Below are positions 33,895 to 43,534 of a stretch of 64,000 nt of DNA, in pieces. The first letter of the stretch is position 1, and every line of letters starts with the position of its first letter. Made by a program: the position numbers and the translations under genes. The stretch is from positions 1-64,000 of the forward strand of contig SCRU01000069.1 of the NCBI GenBank assembly GCA_004323695.1, in the 5' to 3' direction. The notes beneath the pieces were generated by a model. That model saw nothing but the letters and a program-made list of their open reading frames with translations. It had not been told where the DNA came from and did no database searches. This DNA is from Burkholderiaceae bacterium (GTDB taxonomy: Bacteria; Pseudomonadota; Gammaproteobacteria; Burkholderiales; Burkholderiaceae_C).

Positions 33895-34392
33895 ATGGTT
33901 AATGCCAATAAAAGAAAAGAAACGACGCGGATGGAGCTCGCCAACCGGGTGTTTTTCCGTTTGTACCAATGCGCCAATATGTTGCATAAAACGGGAACCC
34001 GGGCCGTAGAAGCGGAGGGCCTCACGACGCAGCAGTGGGCCGTGCTGGGCGCGCTGTCGAGGCCGGTAGTGGCGGGCGGCATGAGCGTGGGCGATCTGGC
34101 CCGTTATCTGAAGGTGAGCCGGCAGAACCTCTCGGGGCTGCTCGGCCGCATGGAGCGCGATGGCCACATCGGCACCGCGCCGGATGGACGCGACCGGCGC
34201 TCGCGCCTGGTCAGCATGACCGATTCAGGACGGCGTGTGTGGCTGGTCGAGGCGCAGCCGAAGATCCACGATTACTACGAGCAGGCTCTCGCGGGCTTTT
34301 CCGTGAACGACATCACGCACACGCTGCACTATCTGCTCAAGCTGCTGGAGAACATGCAAGGCGTGGATGATGCGCAAGGCGGTGTCGCTTGA
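33895..34392 (+). CDS. MarR-family regulator (BadR-like)
   Basis: 165 residues. The winged helix spans about residues 45-110: LTTQQWAVLGALSRPVVAGG, SVGDLARYLKVSRQNLSGLL (recognition helix) and RDGHIGTAPDGRDRRSRLVS (wing). Helices at both ends form the dimer. BadR of Rhodopseudomonas represses the cyclohexanecarboxylate genes and is relieved by a CoA thioester; the divergent position here suggests the same arrangement. GAGAGG precedes ATG 33895. It is convergent with the ABC exporter gene. Confidence 0.87.
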   Translation: MVNANKRKETTRMELANRVFFRLYQCANMLHKTGTRAVEAEGLTTQQWAVLGALSRPVVAGGMSVGDLARYLKVSRQNLSGLLGRMERDGHIGTAPDGRDRRSRLVSMTDSGRRVWLVEAQPKIHDYYEQALAGFSVNDITHTLHYLLKLLENMQGVDDAQGGVA

Positions 34393-34431
34393 GGGAATCG
34401 CCGCGCCGCCACGGCGCGTACCGGCGGCTCG

Positions 34432-36204
34432 TCAGGCGACGCTTTCCTCGATCCGGTAGTGGGTTGCGGTGCCACCCGGCATCGGCGCCAGCGTCCAGCG
34501 CTTGCTGTGCAGGGCAGCCAGCGTGGGGCGGTGGGCTATCGAAACCATGGCGCCGCCAGCACGCTGCACCTGTGCCAACAGCTTCTCGTACACATGTTTT
34601 TCGGCTGTCTCGTCGAGTGCGCTGGTGGCTTCGTCGGCAAAAATCCATTTCGGCTTCTTGAGCAGCACGCGGGCGACGGCGAGCCGCTGCTGTTCGCCTC
34701 CCGAAAGCTTCTGGCTCCATGCGTCCTGCGTGTCGAGCTGATCGGCCAACTGCGGCAGCAGCGCATCGTCCAGCGCCTGCCGCAATGCGTCGTCGCTGTA
34801 GTGATCGGCGGCCAGCGGGTAGGCCAACGCGTCGCGCAGCCGGCCGTTCGGAAAATACGGCCGCTGCGGGATGAACATGGCATCCGCGGGCTGCTCCACC
34901 CGGCCGCGCGCAAACGGCCAGATGCCCGCGAAGGCGCGGAACAGGGTCGACTTTCCGCTGCCCGACGGTCCCTTGACGAGAACACTGTCGCCCGCGCGGG
35001 CCTGCAGGTTGACACCCGACAGCAGGACCGCGCCCGTGGGCAGGGCGAGTGTCAGGTCATGTGTCTGCAGTCTGTCGGGCGCTATGGAATTTGTATCATT
35101 CAACGCAGACTGCAATTGGGCCTGGTCCACCATGTGCTCTTCAAAACTGGTGAGACGATCGGCCGTGGCGCGCCATGCGGCGAGCGAACTGTAGTTGTTC
35201 ACCAGCCAGCTCAGCGAGTCCTGCACGCGACCGAACGCCGACGCAATCTGCATCAGCCCGCCCAGCTGGATGGCGCCGCTGAAATAGCGGGGTGCCGCCA
35301 CGATGAATGGAAATACCACTGCGGCCTGGCCAAAGAAATTCGTGAACCAGACCAGGTTCTTTTGCGCCTTGATCAGCAGGAGCAGGTTGGACAGCACGCT
35401 GGAAAAGCGCACGTCGAGCTGCGCGCGCTCCACCGTCTCGCCCTTGTCCAGCGCGATCGATTCGCTGTACTCGCGCACCCGCACCATGTGATGCCGGAAG
35501 TCGGCTTCGTAGCGCTGCTGCAGGAAGTTCAGGCGGATCTGCGGCCGGCCTATGTAATGCGTCAGGATGCTGCCGCCCAGACAGTACAGCAGCGCCATCC
35601 AGACCATGAAGCCGGGAATGTTGTAGCTGGCGCCGTGGACGCTGAATGCGAAGCCGCCCGACAGGGTCCACAGGATGCCGATGAAGCTGGCCAGCGTGAC
35701 GACCGAATTGAGCAGGCCCATGCACAGCGAAATGGTGTAGCTGGTGAACAGGCTCAGGTCTTCCTGAATACGCTGGTCCGGGTTGTCGGGCGTGGCTCCC
35801 GCGGCGCCGGTGTAACGCGCCAGTTCGAGCTGGTAGAACGCATGGTTGGCGAGCCAGCGCTGCAGGTAATGGCCCGTCATCCATGCGCGCCAGCGCAGCT
35901 CCAGCAATTGCGTCAGATAGAACTGGTACACCGCGATGATGATGAAGGTGAACGCCAGGTAGGTGAAGCGCCCGAGCTGGACCCAGAACACGTGTTCGTT
36001 CTTGGCCTGCAGCGCGTCGTAGAACAGCCGGTTCCAGCTGTTGAGCAGCACCAGCATGTAGACGGACGCGAGGTTCAGCACCACGATGGCGGCCAGCAGG
36101 CCGCGTGCCTTCCACTTTTGATCCGAAGTGAAATACGGCAGCGACAGCGCCCAGGCCTTGCGCATGAACAGGTTGAATTGACGGATTTTGGCGAACAGGC
36201 TCAT
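34432..36204 (-). CDS. SbmA/BacA-YddA-type ABC transporter, fused permease and ATPase
   Basis: 590 residues. An N-terminal SbmA/BacA-like membrane domain (to about residue 340) includes SVYMLVLLNSWNRLFYDALQ and RWRAWMTGHYLQRWLANHAF, the family's hallmark. The ATPase domain has Walker A VKGPSGSGKSTLFRAFAGIW, signature LSGGEQQRLAVARVLL, and Walker B KKPKWIFADEATSALDE. Related proteins export or import peptides, vitamins or long-chain acyl compounds; the substrate here is unknown. A short odd stretch between the domains (SALNDTNSIAPDR) is encoded by AT-richer DNA. The ATG overlaps the 5'-nucleotidase stop by four bases. Confidence 0.9.
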   Translation of the reverse strand: MSLFAKIRQFNLFMRKAWALSLPYFTSDQKWKARGLLAAIVVLNLASVYMLVLLNSWNRLFYDALQAKNEHVFWVQLGRFTYLAFTFIIIAVYQFYLTQLLELRWRAWMTGHYLQRWLANHAFYQLELARYTGAAGATPDNPDQRIQEDLSLFTSYTISLCMGLLNSVVTLASFIGILWTLSGGFAFSVHGASYNIPGFMVWMALLYCLGGSILTHYIGRPQIRLNFLQQRYEADFRHHMVRVREYSESIALDKGETVERAQLDVRFSSVLSNLLLLIKAQKNLVWFTNFFGQAAVVFPFIVAAPRYFSGAIQLGGLMQIASAFGRVQDSLSWLVNNYSSLAAWRATADRLTSFEEHMVDQAQLQSALNDTNSIAPDRLQTHDLTLALPTGAVLLSGVNLQARAGDSVLVKGPSGSGKSTLFRAFAGIWPFARGRVEQPADAMFIPQRPYFPNGRLRDALAYPLAADHYSDDALRQALDDALLPQLADQLDTQDAWSQKLSGGEQQRLAVARVLLKKPKWIFADEATSALDETAEKHVYEKLLAQVQRAGGAMVSIAHRPTLAALHSKRWTLAPMPGGTATHYRIEESVA

Positions 36205-37136
36205 CTGGCTGGCCCCTTGATTGGATTGGATACCCCGCTGGCGACATGCCCGGCAGGAACATGTTGCGAGGCCGAATTGACATGACCGGTCTGATCATCA
36301 AAAAAGAAATCCGGTTCGAATTCGCGCAGGAATTCCCCCTTCGCGAGACCCCCCAGAAACATCGCCTCGTCGATCTCGATGTTCCAGTCCATCAAGGTCC
36401 GGATGGCGCGCTCGTGCGCGGGCGCGCTGCGCGCGGTGACCAGCGCGGTGCGGATGCGCATGCTGGGCGTGCCCTCCTGCTGCAGGCGCTGCAGCGCGGC
36501 CAGCAGCGGCTTGAAGGGGCCGGCCGACAGCGGCTGCGCGGCCTTTTCCTGTTCGTGCTGCTGGAACGCGGACAGCCCCTGCGTCTGGAAGACGCGCTCG
36601 GCCTCGTCCGAAAACAGCACCGCATCGCCGTCGAACGCGATCCGCACCTCGTGCGGATACGCATTGCCCGCGCGCGCCGACATCGGGTACACCTGCGCGG
36701 CCGGCACGCCGGCGTCCAGCGCCGCGCGCACGTCGCTCAGATGCGCCGACAGGAACAGGTTGGCGTGCAGCGGCCGCAGGTAGCGCCACGGCGGCTCGCC
36801 GCGCGTGAAGCTGCCGCGCTGGATCGGCAGGCCGTAGTGCTGGGCCGAGCGGAACACGCGCATGCCCGAGACCGGGTCGTTGCGAGACAGGATCACCACT
36901 TCGACGCGCTGGCGCGGCGCACCGGCGCCAGCGAGCGGTGCGTCGTTGAACGCCAGCAGCTTTTTCACCAGCGAAAACGCCACGCCGGGGCCGGCCGGCT
37001 GCTCCAGCCGCTCCAACTGCAATTTCATGTAAGCGCGATCGTCGCCCTGCTCGAAGAGTTCGTTCTCCTGCTCGAAATCGAACAGCGCGCGCGACGAGAT
37101 CGCAACTACCAATTGACCGTCAAGCGAGGCAGCCAT
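36201..37136 (-). CDS. 5'-nucleotidase (cytosolic cN-I type)
   Basis: 311 residues. The family dephosphorylates nucleoside 5'-monophosphates. Visible features are LVVAISSRALFDFEQENELF at the N-terminus, the VEVVILSRNDPVSGMRVFRS block, EVRIAFDGDAVLFSDEAERV with the DGDAV acidic motif, and DEAMFLGGLAKGEFLREFEP, quoted in part, near the end: a HAD-like arrangement matching the bacterial cN-I family. The ATG follows the GspF stop directly (ATG 37136, TAG 37137-37139), so it is the tail of the type II secretion transcript, and it overlaps the ABC gene downstream. Confidence 0.87.
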   Translation of the reverse strand: MAASLDGQLVVAISSRALFDFEQENELFEQGDDRAYMKLQLERLEQPAGPGVAFSLVKKLLAFNDAPLAGAGAPRQRVEVVILSRNDPVSGMRVFRSAQHYGLPIQRGSFTRGEPPWRYLRPLHANLFLSAHLSDVRAALDAGVPAAQVYPMSARAGNAYPHEVRIAFDGDAVLFSDEAERVFQTQGLSAFQQHEQEKAAQPLSAGPFKPLLAALQRLQQEGTPSMRIRTALVTARSAPAHERAIRTLMDWNIEIDEAMFLGGLAKGEFLREFEPDFFFDDQTGHVNSASQHVPAGHVASGVSNPIKGPAR

Positions 37137-38360
37137 CTATTTCACCAACTGGTTGAGTTCGATGATGGGCAGCATCACCGCCAGCACGATCAGCATCACC
37201 ACCAGTCCCATCGCCACGATCAGCAAGGGCTCCAGAATCGTGGCGAGCTGCATCGCGCGGCGTTGCACTTCGGCGCCGAGCTGGCTGGCGGCGCGCGCCA
37301 GCATCACCGGCAGCTGGCCGGTTTGCTCGCCCAGGCGTGCGAACATCGCCACCAGCCCCGGGAAGCGCTTTTTCTGCCCGATCGCCGAAGCCAGCGGCGC
37401 GCCCTCGCGCACCAGCACCAGCGCGTCGAGCGCGTCGGCGCGCATGGCCTGGTTGTGCAGGGTTTCGGCGGCCGCCTGCAGCGCCTTGAGGATCGGCACA
37501 CCGGCCGCCGCGAGCATCGCGAGCGTGTTGGCGAAGCGCGCCGCGTTGTAGCCGCGCGCGAGCCGACCGATGAGCGGCAGATTCAGCCAGCCGGCATCGA
37601 ATTTTAGACGAAATACCTCGTTTCTCAAGGCCAGACGCGCGCCAACTGCCATCAAAACAATAGCAATCAACAAATACCAGCCGTACGCCCGCACGAAGCC
37701 GCTGATGCCCAGCATGGCGACGGTCAGGAACGGCAGCGCGCGCCTGGAGCCGGCAAACACGTTTGCGACCTGGGGCACCACATAACCCACCAGGAACATC
37801 ACGATCGCGATCGCCACCAGGGTCACGATCGCCGGGTACAGGGCCGCGCCGATCAGCTTGGCACTGAGTGCCTGCTGCGCTTCCAGGTCGTCCGCGAGAC
37901 GCTCCAGCACCAGGCCGAGGTGGCCGGTCTGCTCGCCGGCCCCGATCACGGCCGTGTAGATCGGCGAGAACTCGCGCGGGTGCTGCGCCAGCGCCGTGGC
38001 AAAGGATGCGCCGGCGTTGACTTCGGCGCGCAGCGAGGCGACCAGGTTGCGCTGGGCCTCGTTTTCCGCCTCGTCGGTGAGCGCTGTCAGGGCCCGCTCG
38101 AGCGGCAGGCCGGAGGACACCAGGCCGGCGACCTGGCGGGTCCAGATCGCCAGCGCGTTTCGATTGAAGACGCGGCGCGCGAACAGGATCGTGTTCAGTC
38201 CCCGGTCCGGGCCCGCCGCGCTGCCCAGGGGCTGCACGGACAAGGGGACCAGCGACTGCACGCGCAGCAGGCCGCGCGCCGAGCGCGCCGTGTCGGCCTC
38301 CAGCACGCCCTTGCGGATCTGGCCCTGGGCGTCCAGCGCTTCGAAGGAGTAGGCGGGCAT
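37137..38360 (-). CDS. gspF: Type II secretion inner-membrane protein GspF
   Basis: 407 residues from MPAYSFEALDAQGQ. Two GspF domains (about 75-195 and 275-400) are each followed by hydrophobic helices: FARRVFNRNALAIWTRQVAG, LERALTALTDEAENEAQRN, and IGRLARGYNAARFANTLAML in the second copy. The C-terminal helix reads IVAMGLVVMLIVLAVMLPII. GspF is the polytopic platform protein contacting GspE and GspL. A longer in-frame start reads through repeat copy 38391-38480 (MRCPPRGLALLGAARRGG); ATG 38360 matches the family and is preferred. Confidence 0.95.
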   Translation of the reverse strand: MPAYSFEALDAQGQIRKGVLEADTARSARGLLRVQSLVPLSVQPLGSAAGPDRGLNTILFARRVFNRNALAIWTRQVAGLVSSGLPLERALTALTDEAENEAQRNLVASLRAEVNAGASFATALAQHPREFSPIYTAVIGAGEQTGHLGLVLERLADDLEAQQALSAKLIGAALYPAIVTLVAIAIVMFLVGYVVPQVANVFAGSRRALPFLTVAMLGISGFVRAYGWYLLIAIVLMAVGARLALRNEVFRLKFDAGWLNLPLIGRLARGYNAARFANTLAMLAAAGVPILKALQAAAETLHNQAMRADALDALVLVREGAPLASAIGQKKRFPGLVAMFARLGEQTGQLPVMLARAASQLGAEVQRRAMQLATILEPLLIVAMGLVVMLIVLAVMLPIIELNQLVK

Positions 38361-38390
38361 CGTGGTCTCGTTAAGGCGCAGCAAACGCGC

Positions 38391-38480
38391 GGGCCACCGG
38401 CCGCCGCGCCGGGCCGCCCCAAGCAAGGCCAGCCCCCTCGGGGGGCAGCGCAATACGCGAAGCGATAAGCGTGGGGGCCA
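38391..38480. repeat. GC-rich interspersed repeat, copy A (gspE-gspF junction)
   Basis: Contains GGGCCGCCCC, AAGCAAGGCC, CCCCCTCGGGGGGCAGCG and GCGTGGGGGCC, the shared core of six copies in 38.4-52.0 kb. The CCCCCTCGGGGG centre is self-complementary. This copy has CAATACGCGAAGCGATAAGC where others have the ACCACACGCAGTG segment. It fills most of the gap between gspE and gspF. Confidence 0.85.
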
Positions 38481-38486
38481 TATTCT

Positions 38487-39875
38487 TTAGTCGCGCGTCA
38501 CGCGCACCAGCTCTTCGCGCGAGGTGATGCCCGCGGCGACCAGTCGCTCGCCGTCGTCACGCATCAGCTTCATGCCGGCGGCGAGCGCGGCCGCGCGAAT
38601 CTCGGCCTCGGCCGCACGGTTGTGAATCTGCGCCCGGATCGCGTCGTCGGTGACCAGCAACTCGAACACGCCGGTACGGCCCTGATAGCCGGTCTGGCCG
38701 CAGTCCGCGCAGCCCGTGCCGTGGCAAGTCCGGCACAGCTTTCGCACCAGACGCTGAGCCAGAACGCCCAGCAGCGAGGAGCTCAGCAGGAACGGTTCGA
38801 CCCCCATATCGGTCAGGCGCGTGACGGCGCTGGCAGCGTCGTTCGTGTGCAGCGTGGCCAGCACCAAGTGGCCGGTGAGCGAGGCCTGGATCGCGATCTG
38901 CGCGGTCTCGAAGTCGCGGATCTCGCCGATCATGATCACGTCCGGGTCCTGGCGCAGGATCGCGCGCAGCGCCTTCGCGAAGGTCAGTTCGATCTTTGCG
39001 TTCACCTGGGTCTGGCCGACGCCCGGCAGCTCGTACTCGATCGGGTCCTCCACCGTCATGATGTTGCTGTGCGCCGCGTCGAGCCGGCCGAGTGCCGCGT
39101 ACAGCGTGGTGGTCTTGCCCGAGCCGGTCGGGCCGGTCACCAGGATGATGCCGTGCGGCTGCGCGATCAGGTGCTGCAGCCGCACCAGCGCGTCGCCCTG
39201 CATGCCGACCGATTCCAGGCTCAGGCGCGACTCGGACTTGTCCAGCAGGCGCAGCACCGCGCGCTCGCCGTGTGCGGACGGCAGCGTGGACACGCGCACG
39301 TCCACCGCGCGCGTGCCGATGCGCAGCGATATGCGCCCGTCCTGCGGCAGGCGCTTCTCGGAGATGTCGAGCTCGGCCATGATCTTCAGCCGGCTGATCA
39401 ATGCTGCGTGCAGCGCCCGGTTCGGCTGCACCACTTCGCGCAGGTTGCCATCCACGCGAAAGCGCACGCTCGAGTGGCGCTCGTAGGGCTCGATGTGGAT
39501 GTCGCTCGCGCCATCGCGCGCGGCCTGCGTGAGCAGCGCGTTGAGCATGCGGATGATGGGCGCGTCGTCGCTGGTCTCCAGCAGGTCTTCGATCGCGGGC
39601 AGCTCCTGCATCATGCGCGACAGGTCGGCATCGCTCTCGACTTCGCTGACCACGGTGGCGGCGCTCGATTCGCCCTGCGCATAGGCCGCGCTGATGCGCT
39701 GCGCAAGCAGGGCCGCATCGGCCTGCTGCAACGAGCGCACCGCGTATTTGCGCATCACTTCGCCCCAGGCGCCCGGATCCGGCTGACCGGTGTGCCACAG
39801 CACGCGATCGGGCCCGTCCTCCTCCAGCAACAGTTGGTAGGTGCGCGCAAAGGAATACGGCAGCGGGTGGCGCAT
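38487..39875 (-). CDS. gspE: Type II secretion ATPase GspE
   Basis: 462 residues; the N-terminal part is shorter than in GspE of enterobacteria. The secretion ATPase core shows Walker [21 protein letters not shown], the Asp box and [20 protein letters not shown], Walker B region [20 protein letters not shown], and the His box [20 protein letters not shown]. The zinc-binding [13 protein letters not shown] (CxxC-x4-CxxC) lies near residue 405. It powers pseudopilus assembly from the cytoplasmic face. It starts 11 bp after gspD. Confidence 0.96.
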   Translation of the reverse strand: MRHPLPYSFARTYQLLLEEDGPDRVLWHTGQPDPGAWGEVMRKYAVRSLQQADAALLAQRISAAYAQGESSAATVVSEVESDADLSRMMQELPAIEDLLETSDDAPIIRMLNALLTQAARDGASDIHIEPYERHSSVRFRVDGNLREVVQPNRALHAALISRLKIMAELDISEKRLPQDGRISLRIGTRAVDVRVSTLPSAHGERAVLRLLDKSESRLSLESVGMQGDALVRLQHLIAQPHGIILVTGPTGSGKTTTLYAALGRLDAAHSNIMTVEDPIEYELPGVGQTQVNAKIELTFAKALRAILRQDPDVIMIGEIRDFETAQIAIQASLTGHLVLATLHTNDAASAVTRLTDMGVEPFLLSSSLLGVLAQRLVRKLCRTCHGTGCADCGQTGYQGRTGVFELLVTDDAIRAQIHNRAAEAEIRAAALAAGMKLMRDDGERLVAAGITSREELVRVTRD

Positions 39876-39886
39876 GGCGGGCCGGG

Positions 39887-42238
39887 CTAGTGGGGGTATT
39901 GATCGTGGGGCAGGACGGGCGCCGGTTCGGCCGACCCGGGCGCGGTGCGCAGGTTCGAGGCGCCCGAGACCGGCGTCGATCCCGTTACGGGCGCCATGGT
40001 GGCCGACGCGGGGGCTCCCCCCCAGGTGCCCGCAAGCCCCGGCGCCTGTAAGGGCGCGGGCACCGACGCACTGCCGGCGGGCACGGTCTGCGGCGCCATC
40101 ACCGGGGCCCCGTTCACGGGGGTCGTGATGCTGGTGGCGGGTTGCGCGCTTTGCTGCACGCCGCGCATCAGGTCATAGCGGCTGAGCGTGAGGGCATCGC
40201 TTTCGTCCCCGGTGCGCACTACGATGGGACGCAAAAACACCATCAGATCGGTTTTCGTGCGCTCACGCGTATTGCTGCGGAACAGCGCGCCCAGCACCGG
40301 TACATCGCCCAGCAGCGGCACTTTCTGCTGGCTGCCCGAGTAGTTGTCCTGCATCAGCCCGCCCAGCACCACCAGGTTGCCGTCCTTCACCACCACGGTC
40401 GACGCAATGGACCGTATCGTCGTCGTCGGTCCGTTCAGGTTGTTCAGCGTGGAAGCCTGCAGCGCGGAGACCTCCTGGTAGATCGTCAGCTTGATGGTGC
40501 CGTCCTCGCTGATTTGCGGCTTCACCCGCAGGGTAATCCCCACGTCCTGCCGCGTCACCGTGGTGAACGGATTCACCGAGCCGTTGCTGGTGTTGTTGTT
40601 GGTGTATTGGCCCGTCACGAACGGCACGTTCTGCCCCACCACGATCTTCGCCTCCTCGTTGTCCAGCGTCAGCAGGGTTGGTGTGGACAGCACATTGCCG
40701 TCGCCCGTGGACTGCAGCAGATTCGCCAGCGCGCCGAGCGTGAACACGCCGTTGATCTTGTGGGCAATGCCAAAATTGCCGCCGGCCGAGGAAGCGGGCA
40801 CGGTGCCGGCCTTGATGTCCGTGGCCAGCGTAAACAGGTTGGTGCCGCCGTTGGTGAAATTGCTGCCCAGCAGGCCCACGTTGTTGCCGCTGCCGTTGTT
40901 GCCCAGCAGGGCTTGCCACTGAATGCCGAACTGCGCGGCCTTGTCCGTGTCGACCTCCGCGATCAGGCATTCCACCAGCACCTCGGCGCGGCGGCCGTCC
41001 AGCTTGTCGATCACCGCGCGCAACTGGCGGTACAGCGGCGGTGGCGCCGTGATGATGAGCGAGTTGGTGGCCGGGTCCGCCTGGATTTGCCCGCCGGTGG
41101 ACGGCTCCGAGCTTTTCTGCACGGCATCGCCCGCCGATTGGCTGCTCATGCTGCTGGTGCCGCTACTCGTGGCGGTCATCGCTGTGCTCGTGCTGGCACG
41201 CGGTGTCGTTGCGCCCGCGGTGGTGCCGTTGCCGGCGCCGCTGCTGGCGCCTGTGGCGGCGGGCCGTTCGCTGGCCAGCGAGGCGCGCAGCACGGCCGCC
41301 AGCTTGGTCGCGTCGGCGTTCTTCAGGTGTACCACGTAGATATTGCCCGCGGGATTGGCGTCGCCCGCGGGCGCGCGGTCGAGCTGCTCCACCAGCGACC
41401 GCACCAGCGCGGCGCGCGCCGGGTTGGCAGCCCGCAGAATCAGTGAATTGCTGCGCGGCTCCGCGATCAAGGTCGTCTGATACGAGGTCTCGACCTGTCC
41501 CGGCGCGCCCGGACGCGCGGTGTCGGAGCCAATCAGCTTGAGGATCAGCGGCGCGAGGTCGGTCGCTACGGCGTTTTTCAGCGGAATGATCTCCAGGCCG
41601 GTCGCGTTCGAGACGTCCAGCGCCGCAATGATGCGTCCGATCCGATCCAGGTTGTCCGCGTAGTCGGTGATCACCAGCGAGTTGTTGTCCGGATTCACGT
41701 TGATGGTGTTGTTCGGGCTGATGAGCGGGCGCAGCACCGGCAGCAGGCTGTTCGCCGATGCGAAATTGAGCCGGAAGATCTTGGTGACGATCTGGTTGCC
41801 GGCCGCCGACGTGGAGCCGCCCCTGCGGGCGACCGAAACCGCCGTGGACTGCAGCTTGCCCTCGGCTTCGGGCACGACCTTGTACAGTCCCTCGGTATCG
41901 ACCATCGTGTAGCCGTGCAGCCGCAGCGCCGCGAGGAACTGGTTCAGCGCGGCCCTGGCGCTCACGGGCCTGTCGGTGATCAGCGTGATGGTGCCCTTGA
42001 CGCGCGGGTCCACCACCACGTTACGCCCGCTGATGGTCGCCATGGTGCGGGCCACCGCGTCGATCTCGGCATTCACGAAATTCAGCGTCACCGGCTCGCC
42101 GGTCCGGATCGGAGCGAAGCGGGTCGCCCCACCGGATTGAGCCGCGGCCGGCACGGGCAGGACCGCCACGGCGGTCAGCAGCACGAGCACCGCGGCGGAC
42201 AGGCAAACCCGCAGGCCAGGCGCAAAGCGAAGATTCAT
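39887..42238 (-). CDS. gspD: Type II secretion secretin GspD
   Basis: 783 residues with a signal peptide ([20 protein letters not shown]). The N0 domain ([20 protein letters not shown]) is followed by three N/KH-like repeats and a Ser/Thr/Gly-rich insert around residues 335-385. The secretin core follows, with [20 protein letters not shown] and [20 protein letters not shown] near its end. The Pro/Ala/Val-rich tail of about 90 residues probably includes an outer-membrane targeting segment. It forms the outer-membrane channel, a ring of about 15 subunits. No S-domain or pilotin binding motif was recognised. Confidence 0.96.
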   Translation of the reverse strand: MNLRFAPGLRVCLSAAVLVLLTAVAVLPVPAAAQSGGATRFAPIRTGEPVTLNFVNAEIDAVARTMATISGRNVVVDPRVKGTITLITDRPVSARAALNQFLAALRLHGYTMVDTEGLYKVVPEAEGKLQSTAVSVARRGGSTSAAGNQIVTKIFRLNFASANSLLPVLRPLISPNNTINVNPDNNSLVITDYADNLDRIGRIIAALDVSNATGLEIIPLKNAVATDLAPLILKLIGSDTARPGAPGQVETSYQTTLIAEPRSNSLILRAANPARAALVRSLVEQLDRAPAGDANPAGNIYVVHLKNADATKLAAVLRASLASERPAATGASSGAGNGTTAGATTPRASTSTAMTATSSGTSSMSSQSAGDAVQKSSEPSTGGQIQADPATNSLIITAPPPLYRQLRAVIDKLDGRRAEVLVECLIAEVDTDKAAQFGIQWQALLGNNGSGNNVGLLGSNFTNGGTNLFTLATDIKAGTVPASSAGGNFGIAHKINGVFTLGALANLLQSTGDGNVLSTPTLLTLDNEEAKIVVGQNVPFVTGQYTNNNTSNGSVNPFTTVTRQDVGITLRVKPQISEDGTIKLTIYQEVSALQASTLNNLNGPTTTIRSIASTVVVKDGNLVVLGGLMQDNYSGSQQKVPLLGDVPVLGALFRSNTRERTKTDLMVFLRPIVVRTGDESDALTLSRYDLMRGVQQSAQPATSITTPVNGAPVMAPQTVPAGSASVPAPLQAPGLAGTWGGAPASATMAPVTGSTPVSGASNLRTAPGSAEPAPVLPHDQYPH

Positions 42239-42242
42239 GAGC

Positions 42243-43040
42243 TTATCCCAGGGAAATGATGGAGCGGGCGCCCTCGCGCCGCCCCAGAATGTTGAGCAGG
42301 TTGGTCAGCGCGGCCTCGTGCGCGGGCGCGGCGCTGGCTACCCCGTTGAAGCGAAGCCGGGAACCGACCCAGCGCCCGCTGCCGGTCAGCTGCAGGCTGC
42401 CTTGCAGCGTCTGCAGCGTCAGGGTTGGCGTGGCGCCTCCGTTCAGTGTCATGCGATAGCTGCCCATGGGTTTGAGCGTCGACAGGCGCGACGAGAGTCC
42501 GACGGCGTCCAGCTGGGCCTGTCCCGAAATGTCCAGCCGGCCGTCGGTCCATTCTAATGAGAGCGTGCTGGACGACAGCGCGAGTGTGCCCTCCAGCTGC
42601 ACGGTGTTCCAGGGCGCCCCCAGGCCCGCCAAAACGGCGGCCGGCCACTGCGAGCGGCCATCCGCCAGCGCGAGCCGCGCGCCGTCCCAGCGCGGGCTGA
42701 TGCGCAATTGCAGGGGCTGAGCGGTGCAGCACGGGGCATCCACGCGGGCGAGCAGGGCACCCCAGGCGGGCCGCAGCCTCCACGCCAGCCGTCCCGGCAG
42801 GATCAGAGCAAGCTGGCTGCCGGCCCCGGCCGCGAGCACCAGTTGCGCCGATCCATTCCAGATGGTTCCGCGCGCCTGCGCCAGCACCACGTGTCCGTCC
42901 GTGCGCCGCGCGACCCACTGGGCCAGCCAGCTCGCGGGCGCGAACAGCAGCAGTCCCGCGAGCACGCCCAGCAGCACGCCGCCGCCGGCCCAGGACCAGG
43001 AGTTGCGCGCGCGGGCGATGGGGTGGCTGCGGCGCGGCAT
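42243..43040 (-). CDS. gspN: Type II secretion protein GspN
   Basis: 265 residues from ATG 43040, which overlaps the gspM stop (TGATG). One N-terminal membrane helix (SWAGGGVLLGVLAGLLLFAP) is followed by a periplasmic beta-rich domain: RTDGHVVLAQARGTIWNGSA and ALILPGRLAWRLRP are the family motifs. GspN is an accessory component present in only some T2SS and is not essential everywhere. It stops 4 bp before gspD. Confidence 0.9.
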   Translation of the reverse strand: MPRRSHPIARARNSWSWAGGGVLLGVLAGLLLFAPASWLAQWVARRTDGHVVLAQARGTIWNGSAQLVLAAGAGSQLALILPGRLAWRLRPAWGALLARVDAPCCTAQPLQLRISPRWDGARLALADGRSQWPAAVLAGLGAPWNTVQLEGTLALSSSTLSLEWTDGRLDISGQAQLDAVGLSSRLSTLKPMGSYRMTLNGGATPTLTLQTLQGSLQLTGSGRWVGSRLRFNGVASAAPAHEAALTNLLNILGRREGARSIISLG

Positions 43041-43534
43041 CAGCGTGACGGCAGGGCGAGCACCACGCTGCCGTCCCAGTTGGCGATGCCGGCGGGGTCG
43101 CCGCGCGCGCGCGTCAGCCGTGCATCGGTCGGCAATGCGCGTGCATTCAGCCGGGCTTGCACCAGCCACTGGGCCAGCGCATCCGCCGGGATGCCGCGGA
43201 ACGTCACGGTCGCGCGTTCGCCCGCCACCCCGATCTGCGCGCGCCCGCCGAACGCCTGGACCGAAGCGCGCAGGGCCCGCAACGCGTCGTCGTAACTGAT
43301 GCGGGGCTGCGCGCGCAGTGCTAGCGCCTGGGCTTGCAGGGCCTTCATCTGTTCGAGTCGGGCCTGCAACGCAAGATGCTCGGCCCCGGCCGTGCGCACG
43401 GTGTGCAGTGCCGGCGCCAGGCCCAGCCACCAGAGCAGCGCCGCGCCCACCAGCACCAGCGCACAGCGCACGAGGGACCGCTCGCGGGCCGCCAAACCGT
43501 CCCAGCGCGCCCGCAGCGCTGGCGCCAGTTTCAT
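43040..43534 (-). CDS. gspM: Type II secretion protein GspM
   Basis: 164 residues. A short cytoplasmic part, one helix (LVRCALVLVGAALLWWLGLA), a coiled-coil-like heptad segment (LALQARLEQMKALQAQALAL) and a small ferredoxin-like periplasmic domain. GspM partners GspL in the inner-membrane platform. Starts and stops overlap both neighbours (ATGA with gspL, TGATG with gspN), indicating tight translational coupling. Confidence 0.92.
   Translation of the reverse strand: MKLAPALRARWDGLAARERSLVRCALVLVGAALLWWLGLAPALHTVRTAGAEHLALQARLEQMKALQAQALALRAQPRISYDDALRALRASVQAFGGRAQIGVAGERATVTFRGIPADALAQWLVQARLNARALPTDARLTRARGDPAGIANWDGSVVLALPSR

Noticed and set aside
34459-36285. 608-codon plus-strand open frame opposite the ABC exporter gene
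   Set aside because: No domain or ribosome-binding site; an antisense artefact of codon bias.
37610-37690. AT-richer stretch in gspF as another member of the in-gene repeat family
   Set aside because: It encodes a normal GspF membrane helix and lacks the ACAAGGGCTA core, so similarity is too weak.
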